Assembly: GCA_041476545.1 (NCBI GenBank)
Contig: JBGOTP010000003.1
Location: forward strand, 1-47,215
Origin: JBGOTP01 sp041476545
GTDB taxonomy: Bacteria; Acidobacteriota; Vicinamibacteria; Vicinamibacterales; CAVVIG01
Reading direction: 5' to 3'
DNA length: 47,215 nucleotides
Below are positions 39,882 through 47,215 of the stretch, in pieces (the first letter of the stretch is position 1; every line of letters begins with the position of its first letter). Made by a program: the position numbers and the translations under genes. Below the pieces are notes generated by a model, which searched no databases, had not been told where the DNA came from, and saw only the letters and a program-made list of their open reading frames with translations.

Positions 39882-42838
39882 GGCCCCGGCACTACATCAT
39901 CTTCGTCGGCCTGTTGATCGTGGGCCTCAGCGGCAGCCTGTTGCTCGTGGCGCGTGAGCCAGAGCTCGCGTTGATCGACTTGCGCGACAAGGAATTCGAC
40001 CGGGCGCTTGGGCGCTATGAACAGCGCCTGGCCTCGGGGGATGTCTCGGTGTCGGTCGTGATACCCCTCTGCCAGCTGTACCTGCAGTTCGGGAAAATCG
40101 ATGCCGCGGTGACGCTGATGGAGCGCTTCGTTCGCGACAACCCATCGAACCTCGATGCCGAGCGGCAGCTGGCGCGGTACTACCAGATGTCCCAGCGCGC
40201 GGAGGACTACCTTCGCGTGATGGAGCACCTCGTGACCCTCGATCCGAATCCGTCGGAAGCGACGCTGCGGGAGCTGTCGGACATCTACAACTTCAGGGGT
40301 GATCTTCCGCGGCAGATCCTGACGCTCCAGAACCTGATCCGCAGGTATCCGAAGGAGCCGCACGATCTGCTGGACCTGGCGAATCTCCAGGCGGCCCACG
40401 GGCAACTGGCGGAGGCAGCCGGGACGCTCGAGAAGCTCCAGGCGGCCCAACCTGACTCCACGCCGCTCGACACGTTTCACTTCCTCCTGAGCGTCCTCCT
40501 CGACTCCGGTCAAAGCGAGGAGGCGGATCGACGCGCACATCAGTGGCTCGTACACCATCCGGATCCGGACACCGCCGCGGGGTTCGCGTCGCTGATGAGC
40601 GGCAAGGGGCAGAAGGGAAAGGCGCTCGTACTGCTCGAGGCCTACGAGCCGAGCGCCGATACCAATCAAGCCGTGCTGATGGAGCTGACGCAACTGGAGG
40701 GGAGCAGCGGACAACAGGATCGTGCGCTCAAGCGACTGGACCGTCTCTTTGCCGCCAATCGGCTGCCCGATGGCGTGCTCGAGCCGTATCTCGATTTGCT
40801 GTTGTCCAGCCACCAGGTGTCCACCGCCCTGGACGTCACGGCTCACCGCGACATCCGGGCGCTGCCGCCATGGCTGCTGTCGAATCTGGCCGATGCGGCG
40901 GCGTCGAGCGCGCGGCGCGATGTGGCCGACTACCTCACGAGTTCCCTTGGCGAGGCCTACCTGAGCGGCCAGCCGCTGCTGGCCGCTCGTGTGGCGATCG
41001 CACGCGACGATCGGCGAACCGCCGTACGGCTGCTCGCGACCCTTGCGCTCGAACCCGACACGCCGGAGACGATGCTCGTCGATCTCGCCAATCTGTATTT
41101 GCAGACCAACGCCGCGGATGGTCTGACGCTGTTCGAGACCGTGCGCGATCGCCGACACTCAGCCGTCATTGACGCGCGCTGGGCGCTCATCGAAGCCAAG
41201 GCTGGTTCGGAGGCCAAGGTCACAGGTTGGCTCAAGAGCGCTGACGACCGCGTCCTCGCGGATGACCTCGTCGAGAGTCTGTACTTCACGGCTCAGGACA
41301 CCGGGAAGAAGACGCTGGCCGTCCTGGCCGCGGAGCGGCTCTACCGACGGCGCCGGACCGGCCCCAATCGCCTTCACCTCGCAACGGCGCTCGTGGCCGC
41401 CGGCAGGCCGATCGACGCGCTTCCGCATCTGCGCGAACTGAAGAGCGGGAATGCCGACGCCGAGCCGTTGTATCTCGAAGCCCTCACCGAGGCCGTCCGA
41501 CAGGGCGCGCCGCAGGACGAGCTGCGGACGTTCTGGACCCGCAAGCTCACCGCACCGAAACTGCCCGATGCCAAACGGCAGGAAATCGTGTACGCGCTGC
41601 TCGACCTCAAGGCGTACGACGCGGCCCTGCCGGCCCTCTTCGCTCTGGCCACCGTGCACGGGGACTCTTGGTTGTTTGCCGCGACCGAGACCGCCGTGAA
41701 GGCGGGCCGAAAGACGGACCTCATCGAGTTTCTGAAGGGTGAAGTGCGCCGACGGGATCTTCCGTTGGCGGACCGCGGCGTTCGCCTTCAGCTCCTGCGG
41801 GAACACGGTGGCGACGCTGTCGCGTTGCCCGACGTTCGTCAGTTCGCCGAGGCTGGCAGTTCGGAGTGGGTGTCGGCGTACGAAGAATCGCTGGCCGGAC
41901 TCGGGAGGAAGGCGGAACTCGCCGCGTTCTGGAAGGCGCGTTCGGCGCGCACGGATGTGAGCGCCTTGGACAAGCGCGGCATCGCGTTCCGCAGCCTCGA
42001 GGCGGGCGAAAAGAAACTCGCCGAGGGACTCTTCCTGGATCTGGCGCGGGACGCCCCCGCCGAGAGTCCAGATGTGGCGCAGCTCCTCTTCATCTGGGGG
42101 CCGCGGCCGACCCCGGCGTCGCTCGACTGGATCGAACGGCGCGCGCGCGCAGCTTCGGGGACCGAGCGGGAGGCCTGGATGCAGCACCTGCTCAACGCAG
42201 GGGCAACTCGGCGCGTTGTCGAGATTGGGCGCGGCGGTGAGGTCTCCGACGTGTATCTGCAGGCCCTGGCGGTCGTGGGAGACGGCGCGGGACTGTCGGC
42301 GGCGATCAGCACGCGGATGCAGGCGACCACCGCCCCGGCCGACCTCCGTCGCCTGGGTCGACTGGCGCTCGAACTGAACCAGACCGCGACTGCGCGCGCG
42401 GCGTTCACGAAGCTGGTGACAATGGCGCCCGCGGACGCGGAGGCGCACCGTCGTCTCGGCCTGCTCGCCTACGCCGAGTCGAACATGACCGCGGCGAGGC
42501 CGCATCTGGAATCCGCCCTCCGCGTCGCGCCACACGACTGGGAGAGCGAGTTCGCGTTGGCGGAGATTCTCGGCAGCGCCGGACAGTCGGCGCCGGCTCG
42601 CCAGCGCTACGCCAGCGCCGTGGCGGATCTCGACCGCGCGACGCCCCAAACGCTCCAGTCGAAGACCACGAGAGCCGTGGCGTTGTCCCGGTTGGGACGC
42701 GTGGACGAGGCGATCGCCGCCTTCGACGCGCTCCTCCGTGAGCAACCCGACAACAAACATCTCCGAGCCGACTATGCAGCCGTCCTGTTGCAGTCCGGCA
42801 GAAACGACGAGGGGCGCCGTGTTCTTGCCGCTCGCTAG
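39878..42838 (+). CDS. pelB: TPR-repeat scaffold protein, equivalent to the N-terminal half of PelB
   Basis: Protein of 986 residues. One membrane helix at the N-terminus (about 6-24, IIFVGLLIVGLSGSLLLVA) anchors a long array of TPR-like helical repeats, for example LERFVRDNPSNLDAERQLARYYQ, and AFDALLREQPDNKHLRADYAAVLLQSGR near the end. In Pseudomonas PelB one chain of about 1190 residues has TPRs followed by an outer membrane barrel. Here the chain ends after the TPRs and the barrel is on the next gene. The likely role is a periplasmic scaffold for PelA and the export channel. The GTG start overlaps pelA (GTGA). Confidence 0.85.
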   Translation: MRPRHYIIFVGLLIVGLSGSLLLVAREPELALIDLRDKEFDRALGRYEQRLASGDVSVSVVIPLCQLYLQFGKIDAAVTLMERFVRDNPSNLDAERQLARYYQMSQRAEDYLRVMEHLVTLDPNPSEATLRELSDIYNFRGDLPRQILTLQNLIRRYPKEPHDLLDLANLQAAHGQLAEAAGTLEKLQAAQPDSTPLDTFHFLLSVLLDSGQSEEADRRAHQWLVHHPDPDTAAGFASLMSGKGQKGKALVLLEAYEPSADTNQAVLMELTQLEGSSGQQDRALKRLDRLFAANRLPDGVLEPYLDLLLSSHQVSTALDVTAHRDIRALPPWLLSNLADAAASSARRDVADYLTSSLGEAYLSGQPLLAARVAIARDDRRTAVRLLATLALEPDTPETMLVDLANLYLQTNAADGLTLFETVRDRRHSAVIDARWALIEAKAGSEAKVTGWLKSADDRVLADDLVESLYFTAQDTGKKTLAVLAAERLYRRRRTGPNRLHLATALVAAGRPIDALPHLRELKSGNADAEPLYLEALTEAVRQGAPQDELRTFWTRKLTAPKLPDAKRQEIVYALLDLKAYDAALPALFALATVHGDSWLFAATETAVKAGRKTDLIEFLKGEVRRRDLPLADRGVRLQLLREHGGDAVALPDVRQFAEAGSSEWVSAYEESLAGLGRKAELAAFWKARSARTDVSALDKRGIAFRSLEAGEKKLAEGLFLDLARDAPAESPDVAQLLFIWGPRPTPASLDWIERRARAASGTEREAWMQHLLNAGATRRVVEIGRGGEVSDVYLQALAVVGDGAGLSAAISTRMQATTAPADLRRLGRLALELNQTATARAAFTKLVTMAPADAEAHRRLGLLAYAESNMTAARPHLESALRVAPHDWESEFALAEILGSAGQSAPARQRYASAVADLDRATPQTLQSKTTRAVALSRLGRVDEAIAAFDALLREQPDNKHLRADYAAVLLQSGRNDEGRRVLAAR

Positions 42839-44195
42839 CCTCCTGGTGTCGACGCTCCTTGTCGCGGACCCCGTGTCGGTCCGCGCGCAGCCGACCGCCG
42901 GGGGGGGTACAGTCACACTGGACTGGTCGTCGCCGACGACCTTCACCACCGCCGTCGATGGTCGTGAGCTCCTCGTCCAATTCGGCCGTCCGCTGGAGCT
43001 TGGCGAGACGCCGCGGTTGGAAGATGCGTTGAAGGAGACGCTGTCCGGATGGATTGAAGCCGTCACCACCGGTTTCGATACGCTGCTGATACGCGCGGCG
43101 CGCGACGCCCGCTTCACGGTCACTGCCACCGGCCCACTCATCGTTATCGAGATGACTGTCGCGATCCGCACTGAGCAGGCCCCGCCGTCCCTCGACGACA
43201 CGCTGGCCGAGCGTCGGCTGGATCTACTCCGCGCGCAGCTGGCGATGGCCGAGGGACGCTGGACGCGCGCGGATCGGCTTCTTGCGACGGCCGTCGAGGG
43301 ACATCCGCAGGATCGCGAGGCGGCGGACTTGCGCGCGCAGGTGCGTGCGGACCAGGGCGGCAGGGCACGGGTCGACCTCGTCGTCAAGGACGTTCAACAC
43401 GCGCAGACCGAGCGCGTCAGCCGCGTCAGCACCCACGGATTTGTCGGCGGCTATCTTCGCATCGGCGGTGAGTTTGAGGATGACGAGGCGACGCGCCCTG
43501 GCTCCATCTACAGGCGTCAGCGCGCTGACGTGTACGTCCAGCAGGACTTCGACGCAGGTGGCGACCTGCGCATCTCAGGTTTTGGCACCCGGTCGAGTCT
43601 GGGCGGTGGGCTGCACTACGGCCAGCCTGACGCGACTGGCCGCACGCAGGTTCAGGTCGAGTACCGCCGTCCGTTCTGGGAGTTCGTGGAAGGGTTGCTG
43701 GGCGACGGCACCCGCGACCGGGTGGACATTCACCGGGACCAGCGGTTCGGGTCGCGCGTTTCGGGCCGCGTGACGGCGGCGTTCAATCGGTACGGCCTGG
43801 GCGGCGCAGCCGACGTCGCCCGCTCGATCGCCTTCGATGGCGGGCTGAACGTGATGCCTCGGCGATCCAATCCCGCCGTGGGTTTCGAATATGGTCTCGA
43901 CGTCGAGTCGCCACGCGGTGTCGTCGCCGTCACACTACCGCTCGTCAGCCGCGAAGTGCACGCGGGAAGCGGCACCGTGCAGGCCCGCTTTTCCAGGCAT
44001 CTCTCCGCGGACGCGACCGCCGGCTACGTCTGGGACAGACTGGGCGGACACGGTCCGTTCACGACGGCACGAATCAGGCTTGGCGGGCCACGCCGAGTCG
44101 CGTTCGAGCTGTCCTACGACCGCCGGCTCAACTCGGTGGCGACAGGCCAGATCGTCACGCGCACGGGCGGTTTCCTCAACTGGCGGTTCGACTGA
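42819..44195 (+). CDS. pelB: Outer-membrane barrel protein, equivalent to the C-terminal half of PelB
   Basis: Protein of 458 residues from a GTG overlapping the TPR gene by 20 bases. A signal peptide (about 1-23) is followed by an AMIN-like beta-rich segment (about 30-115, TVTLDWSSPTTFTTAVDGRE and IVIEMTVAI), a short TPR-like helical part (about 125-180), and from about residue 205 alternating beta strands typical of an outer-membrane barrel, ending FLNWRFD. The build suggests it is the export channel for Pel, as in the PelB barrel. The extra N-terminal beta domain has no counterpart I know in PelB. The stop codon TGA overlaps the pelD ATG by one base (TGATG). Confidence 0.8.
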   Translation: MFLPLASLLVSTLLVADPVSVRAQPTAGGGTVTLDWSSPTTFTTAVDGRELLVQFGRPLELGETPRLEDALKETLSGWIEAVTTGFDTLLIRAARDARFTVTATGPLIVIEMTVAIRTEQAPPSLDDTLAERRLDLLRAQLAMAEGRWTRADRLLATAVEGHPQDREAADLRAQVRADQGGRARVDLVVKDVQHAQTERVSRVSTHGFVGGYLRIGGEFEDDEATRPGSIYRRQRADVYVQQDFDAGGDLRISGFGTRSSLGGGLHYGQPDATGRTQVQVEYRRPFWEFVEGLLGDGTRDRVDIHRDQRFGSRVSGRVTAAFNRYGLGGAADVARSIAFDGGLNVMPRRSNPAVGFEYGLDVESPRGVVAVTLPLVSREVHAGSGTVQARFSRHLSADATAGYVWDRLGGHGPFTTARIRLGGPRRVAFELSYDRRLNSVATGQIVTRTGGFLNWRFD

Positions 44196-45589
44196 TGAGC
44201 AAGCCCCTCGAGCCGCCGATGATCCTGGGCGTGCGCCGCTCGGCCATCCTCGAGGTCGTGCTCTATCTGACGGCGGCGCTCGTGCTGGATCAGTTTCTGT
44301 TCGAGGGCAACCGCTATCGCTCCGTGTCGCCGCATCCGTTCTGGCCCATCGTCCTGCTGACCGCGGTTCAGTACGGAACGACCGAGGCGGTCGTCGCCGC
44401 GGTCCTGGCGAGCGTGGCCCTGCTTGCCGGTCACATCCCCGAGCAATCGATCTCGCAGGATCAATACGAGTACGTGTTGATGCTCGTGCGCGAGCCCGTC
44501 ATGTGGTTCGTGGCGGCCATCGCGTTCGGAGAGCTGCGCATGCGGCACATACGCGAGCGGAGCGCGCTTCAGCTCGACCTCGGCGGCGCGTTGAAGCGCG
44601 AGCAGGATGTCAGCGAGGGGTACAGCCGGCTCACGGTGGTGAAGGACAACCTCGAGACGCGAATCGCCGGACAGTTGCGGAGCGCGATCACGATGTACCA
44701 GGCCGCGCGGAGCCTGGAAAAAATGGACCCGAGCGAGGTGCTGCTGAACGTTATGGACGTCGTGCGCATCATCATGAACCCGGAGAAGTTTTCGCTGTAC
44801 CTGCTGGAGAACGATGTCCTCGAGGTCTGCACCGGAGAGGGATGGACGTCGGACGAGTCGCTGAGCCGCATCTTCCGTCCCGATTCGCGCCTGTTTCACG
44901 AGGTGATTGCGCGACAGCGGGTGGTGTGCGGCGCCAATGAGGAGGACGAGAGGATCCTCGCCGGTGAAGGCATCCTCGCCGGCCCGCTGATGGATCGCGA
45001 AACCGGCCAGGTCATCGGCATGCTGAAGGTCGAGCGCATCGGTTTCTTCGAGCTGCACTTCAGCAATGTCCAGACGTTTGGCGTGCTCTGCGACTGGATC
45101 GCCGACGCCTACGTCAACGCGCGTCGTTTCCAGACGGCCGAGTCCGACTCGTTCGTGGATCCCGCCACCGGCCTCCTGTCGTATTCGTTGTTCGAGCGGC
45201 AGACCACGTACGTGCGTGCGCTCGGCGAGGGCCTGGGCTTCAGCCTGTCGACGCTGCTCGTGAGCGTGGACAACGAGGACGCCTTGACCGTCGAGGATCG
45301 CGCCCGGATGCCACGGGCTGCCGCGGCCGCGATCAGGCACGCCCTGCGCCAGACGGATCAGGTGTTCGACGGCAGTGGGTCGGGTCACTTCTGCTGCATC
45401 CTGATGCCGGGCACCAGCCGGGAGGAGGCCGCACGCGTTGGTGATCGCATCCTGTTCGACCTGAGCCAGATCGACGGCGACGCCAAATTCTCATACGTGA
45501 TACAGCACCTCGACCCGTCTCCACTGGGCCGCAACGATCCCACCCGCCTCGGTCCATCAGTTGACGACGTTCACTATGCAACCGCTTGA
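44195..45589 (+). CDS. pelD: PelD-like inner membrane c-di-GMP receptor
   Basis: Protein of 464 residues with four hydrophobic helices in the first ~115 residues, a GAF domain (about 175-315, ending GVLCDWIADAYVNARRF) and a degenerate GGDEF domain (about 325-450), the same order as PelD. The active site is lost (GSGSGHF replaces GGDEF), but Arg385-Gln-Thr-Asp388 keeps an RxxD at the inhibitory-site position used by PelD to bind c-di-GMP. It is predicted to switch on polymer production when c-di-GMP is high. The end overlaps pelE by 14 bases. Confidence 0.9.
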   Translation: MSKPLEPPMILGVRRSAILEVVLYLTAALVLDQFLFEGNRYRSVSPHPFWPIVLLTAVQYGTTEAVVAAVLASVALLAGHIPEQSISQDQYEYVLMLVREPVMWFVAAIAFGELRMRHIRERSALQLDLGGALKREQDVSEGYSRLTVVKDNLETRIAGQLRSAITMYQAARSLEKMDPSEVLLNVMDVVRIIMNPEKFSLYLLENDVLEVCTGEGWTSDESLSRIFRPDSRLFHEVIARQRVVCGANEEDERILAGEGILAGPLMDRETGQVIGMLKVERIGFFELHFSNVQTFGVLCDWIADAYVNARRFQTAESDSFVDPATGLLSYSLFERQTTYVRALGEGLGFSLSTLLVSVDNEDALTVEDRARMPRAAAAAIRHALRQTDQVFDGSGSGHFCCILMPGTSREEAARVGDRILFDLSQIDGDAKFSYVIQHLDPSPLGRNDPTRLGPSVDDVHYATA

Positions 45590-46610
45590 GGCGCCGGCCG
45601 CCACCGTCGTCGTCATCGGAGCGGCGTTGGCCGTCGATCTCGCCGCGCTTCTTGGAGCGACAGTCGGTGCGTGGCCGACGTGGCTGGCCCCCACCGTTCA
45701 CCTGTCGCTCGTCGCGGCCCTGGCGGCGTGGTCGTATGGCGTGCCCAGGTGCCGGGCTGACCTCCGGCTGCCGCTGCTGCTGACGATGATGACGGCGTTT
45801 CTCGGGCCGTTTGGGGCCGCAGGCGTCCTGCTGATGGTGGTCCTGGTCCGGGCGTACGGGAAATCCACGGAATCATTTGAGGTCTGGTTTGCGGCGCTGT
45901 TTCCCGATCAGGTCGAGCCGACAAACGGCCTCTGGCAGAACGTCCTGCTGTCCAATGCGCCGAACCCGGGCCGTGTGGGTGTGACGCCGTTTTCCGACAT
46001 TCTGTTTTTCGGCAGCCTCGCCCAGAAGCAGGATCTGATTTCGCTCATCTCCAAACAGTTCCGCCCCGCCTTCGCGCCGGTCCTTCGACTGGCCATCGAC
46101 GACTCGAACAACGGGATTCGCGTGCAGGCCGCGTCGGCGATCACCAAGATTGAAGACGGCTTCCTCCCGCGGACGCTGGAGCTCTCGGCCGCCGTCCAGG
46201 CGAATCCGGCCGATGCGTCGCTGCTGCTGAAACTTGCGCAGCTCCACGACGAGTACGTGAGCGCGGGGTTGCTCGATCCCGAGCGGGCGCGAGCGAGCCG
46301 GAGCCAGGCGCTGGCCGCGTACGCGGACTACCTGGCGCTGCGTCCCGACGACCTCGAGGCGCGGCTCTCGGCCGGACGGCTCCTCATCGCCGGAGGCCAA
46401 TATGAGGAGGCGGCTCGATGGGTCGAAGCCTCGCTTGAACAGAACGCCGACTCCGTGCCGCTGCGGCTGCTGTACATGGAGGCGCTGTTTCACCTCAATC
46501 GGTGGACGGACCTGAGGCGATTCGCGGCGTCGAGTCGCGCCACCTGCGGCGGCGACGCCGTCTCGCTCGAGGCGCACGAAACGGTGAAGCTGTGGGCGGG
46601 AGCGGCGTGA
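45576..46610 (+). CDS. pelE: PelE-like membrane protein with TPR part
   Basis: Protein of 344 residues. Three hydrophobic helices occupy about residues 6-95, followed by a soluble part with helical repeats, for example FRPAFAPVLRLAIDDSNNGIRVQAASAIT and then LSAGRLLIAGGQYEEAARWVEASLEQNADSVPLRLLYMEAL, as in PelE, which joins PelD and PelF at the inner membrane. The ATG at 45576 lies inside the pelD end; a TTG at 45561 is possible. The stop overlaps the pelF ATG by one base. Confidence 0.88.
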   Translation: MQPLEAPAATVVVIGAALAVDLAALLGATVGAWPTWLAPTVHLSLVAALAAWSYGVPRCRADLRLPLLLTMMTAFLGPFGAAGVLLMVVLVRAYGKSTESFEVWFAALFPDQVEPTNGLWQNVLLSNAPNPGRVGVTPFSDILFFGSLAQKQDLISLISKQFRPAFAPVLRLAIDDSNNGIRVQAASAITKIEDGFLPRTLELSAAVQANPADASLLLKLAQLHDEYVSAGLLDPERARASRSQALAAYADYLALRPDDLEARLSAGRLLIAGGQYEEAARWVEASLEQNADSVPLRLLYMEALFHLNRWTDLRRFAASSRATCGGDAVSLEAHETVKLWAGAA

Positions 46611-47215
46611 TGGCGAGAGCTGATGTCTGCCTGATCCTCGAAGGCACGTATCCCTATGTGACGGGCGGGGTGTCGAGCTGGACCCACGACCTCTTGCTGG
46701 CCCAGAAGGACTTGACGTTTCACCTCGTCACACTTCTTCCCGAGAACGCGAACCTGACCTATCGCTATCAGATCCCGACGAACGTCGTCGGCACGTCCAA
46801 CGTGTTCATTCAGAAGCTGCCAGCCGGCCGCTCCTCGATCAAGCGCGCGGGGGATCTCTTCGACGCGCTCCAGGGACCGCTGCTCCGGCTCCAGACCGGC
46901 GGCGGTCTGGATGATCTGCGCGGAATTCTCGAGGCACTGAAGCCGGTTCGAGACTCGGTGGGAAGCCAGCTCCTCCTCAATTCGCCGCGCGCCTGGAAGA
47001 TGCTGCTGAGCATGTACGGCGAGTCGGTGCCGAGCAGTTCGTTCCTCGATTTCTTCTGGAGCTGGAGGTCGCTCGTCGGCGGCCTGTACTCGGTCCTTCT
47101 CGGCGATCTTCCAGACGCCTCGGTTTACCACGCCGTGTGCACGGGGTACGCCGGCCTGCTGCTCGCGCGCGCGCACATAGAGACCGGGCGGCCGACGCTC
47201 CTCACCGAGCACGGC
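46610..47215 (+). CDS. pelF: PelF-like GT4 glycosyltransferase (runs off window end)
   Basis: The first 202 residues of the Pel glycosyltransferase, which polymerises the polysaccharide from UDP-sugars in the cytosol. The opening DVCLILEGTYPYVTGGVSSWTHDL is the PelF signature, and YHAVCTGYAGLLLARAHIETGRPTLLTEHG matches the second conserved block. Both fit PelF better than a general GT4 enzyme. The 3' part and any pelG lie beyond the window. The ATG overlaps the pelE stop by one base. Confidence 0.95.
   Translation, partial: MARADVCLILEGTYPYVTGGVSSWTHDLLLAQKDLTFHLVTLLPENANLTYRYQIPTNVVGTSNVFIQKLPAGRSSIKRAGDLFDALQGPLLRLQTGGGLDDLRGILEALKPVRDSVGSQLLLNSPRAWKMLLSMYGESVPSSSFLDFFWSWRSLVGGLYSVLLGDLPDASVYHAVCTGYAGLLLARAHIETGRPTLLTEHG

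Noticed and set aside
44190..44200. A pelC gene between the barrel gene and pelD
   Set aside because: The stop and start overlap by one base, and no lipobox-bearing frame fits in the surrounding sequence.
1..47215. tRNA, rRNA, insertion sequence or phage genes
   Set aside because: None was recognised by eye; the gaps are short and no transposase or integrase motif occurs. A covariance-model search was not possible here.

Overview
The window is GC-rich, densely packed DNA from a Gram-negative bacterium. It carries a Pal lipoprotein and an outer-membrane barrel protein. The family mix (a Ser/Thr kinase with the TRLGPYEI start, M28B peptidase, Abhydrolase_10-like hydrolase, LysW-like protein, many single-domain receivers) best fits Acidobacteriota, perhaps Vicinamibacteria. 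That placement is inferred from family content; no rRNA or phylogenetic marker was tested.

Layout. 1-2.3 kb: 5' part of a Ser/Thr kinase gene and a DUF2914-like membrane protein. 2.3-5.0 kb: pyrimidine operon pyrK-pyrD-pyrF plus a small glutaredoxin-like gene, all overlapping. 5.0-10.0 kb: Pal, a methyltransferase, a large membrane glycosyltransferase, LarE and a LysW-like carrier protein. 10.1-15.3 kb: REC-PilZ regulator, CNNM/CorC-type transporter, SnoaL-like protein, Zn/Cd P-type ATPase, peroxiredoxin. 15.4-23.8 kb: exported M28B carboxypeptidase, two tandem paralogous ArnT-like glycosyltransferases and two exported beta-propeller proteins. 23.8-30.8 kb: signalling cluster with a histidine kinase, three receiver proteins, a coiled-coil PilZ protein and a PEGA-domain protein. 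30.8-35.7 kb: an EF-P paralogue with an EfpL/YeiP-like loop, an 18-codon Lys-rich ORF fused by spacing to a DAHP synthase gene, an exported hydrolase and a sugar epimerase gene broken by four frameshifts. 35.7-47.2 kb: an Hpt protein, then a divergent operon starting with a receiver protein and continuing pelA, a TPR gene and a barrel gene (together equivalent to PelB), pelD, pelE and pelF, which runs off the end.

The main discovery candidate is the last region: a Pel exopolysaccharide locus rebuilt relative to the Pseudomonas pelABCDEFG order. PelB is split in two, no pelC lies between the barrel gene and pelD, the barrel protein has an extra N-terminal beta-rich domain, and a receiver gene overlaps pelA. 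PelD keeps an RxxD motif, and two other proteins in the window (REC-PilZ and coiled-coil PilZ) keep complete c-di-GMP binding motifs, so c-di-GMP signalling is a common theme.

Two other genome-wide habits show. Many starts have a TANNNT box only 6-7 bases upstream, which suggests leaderless transcripts. Short GC-rich dispersed repeats sit inside or at the ends of genes and change their protein termini.
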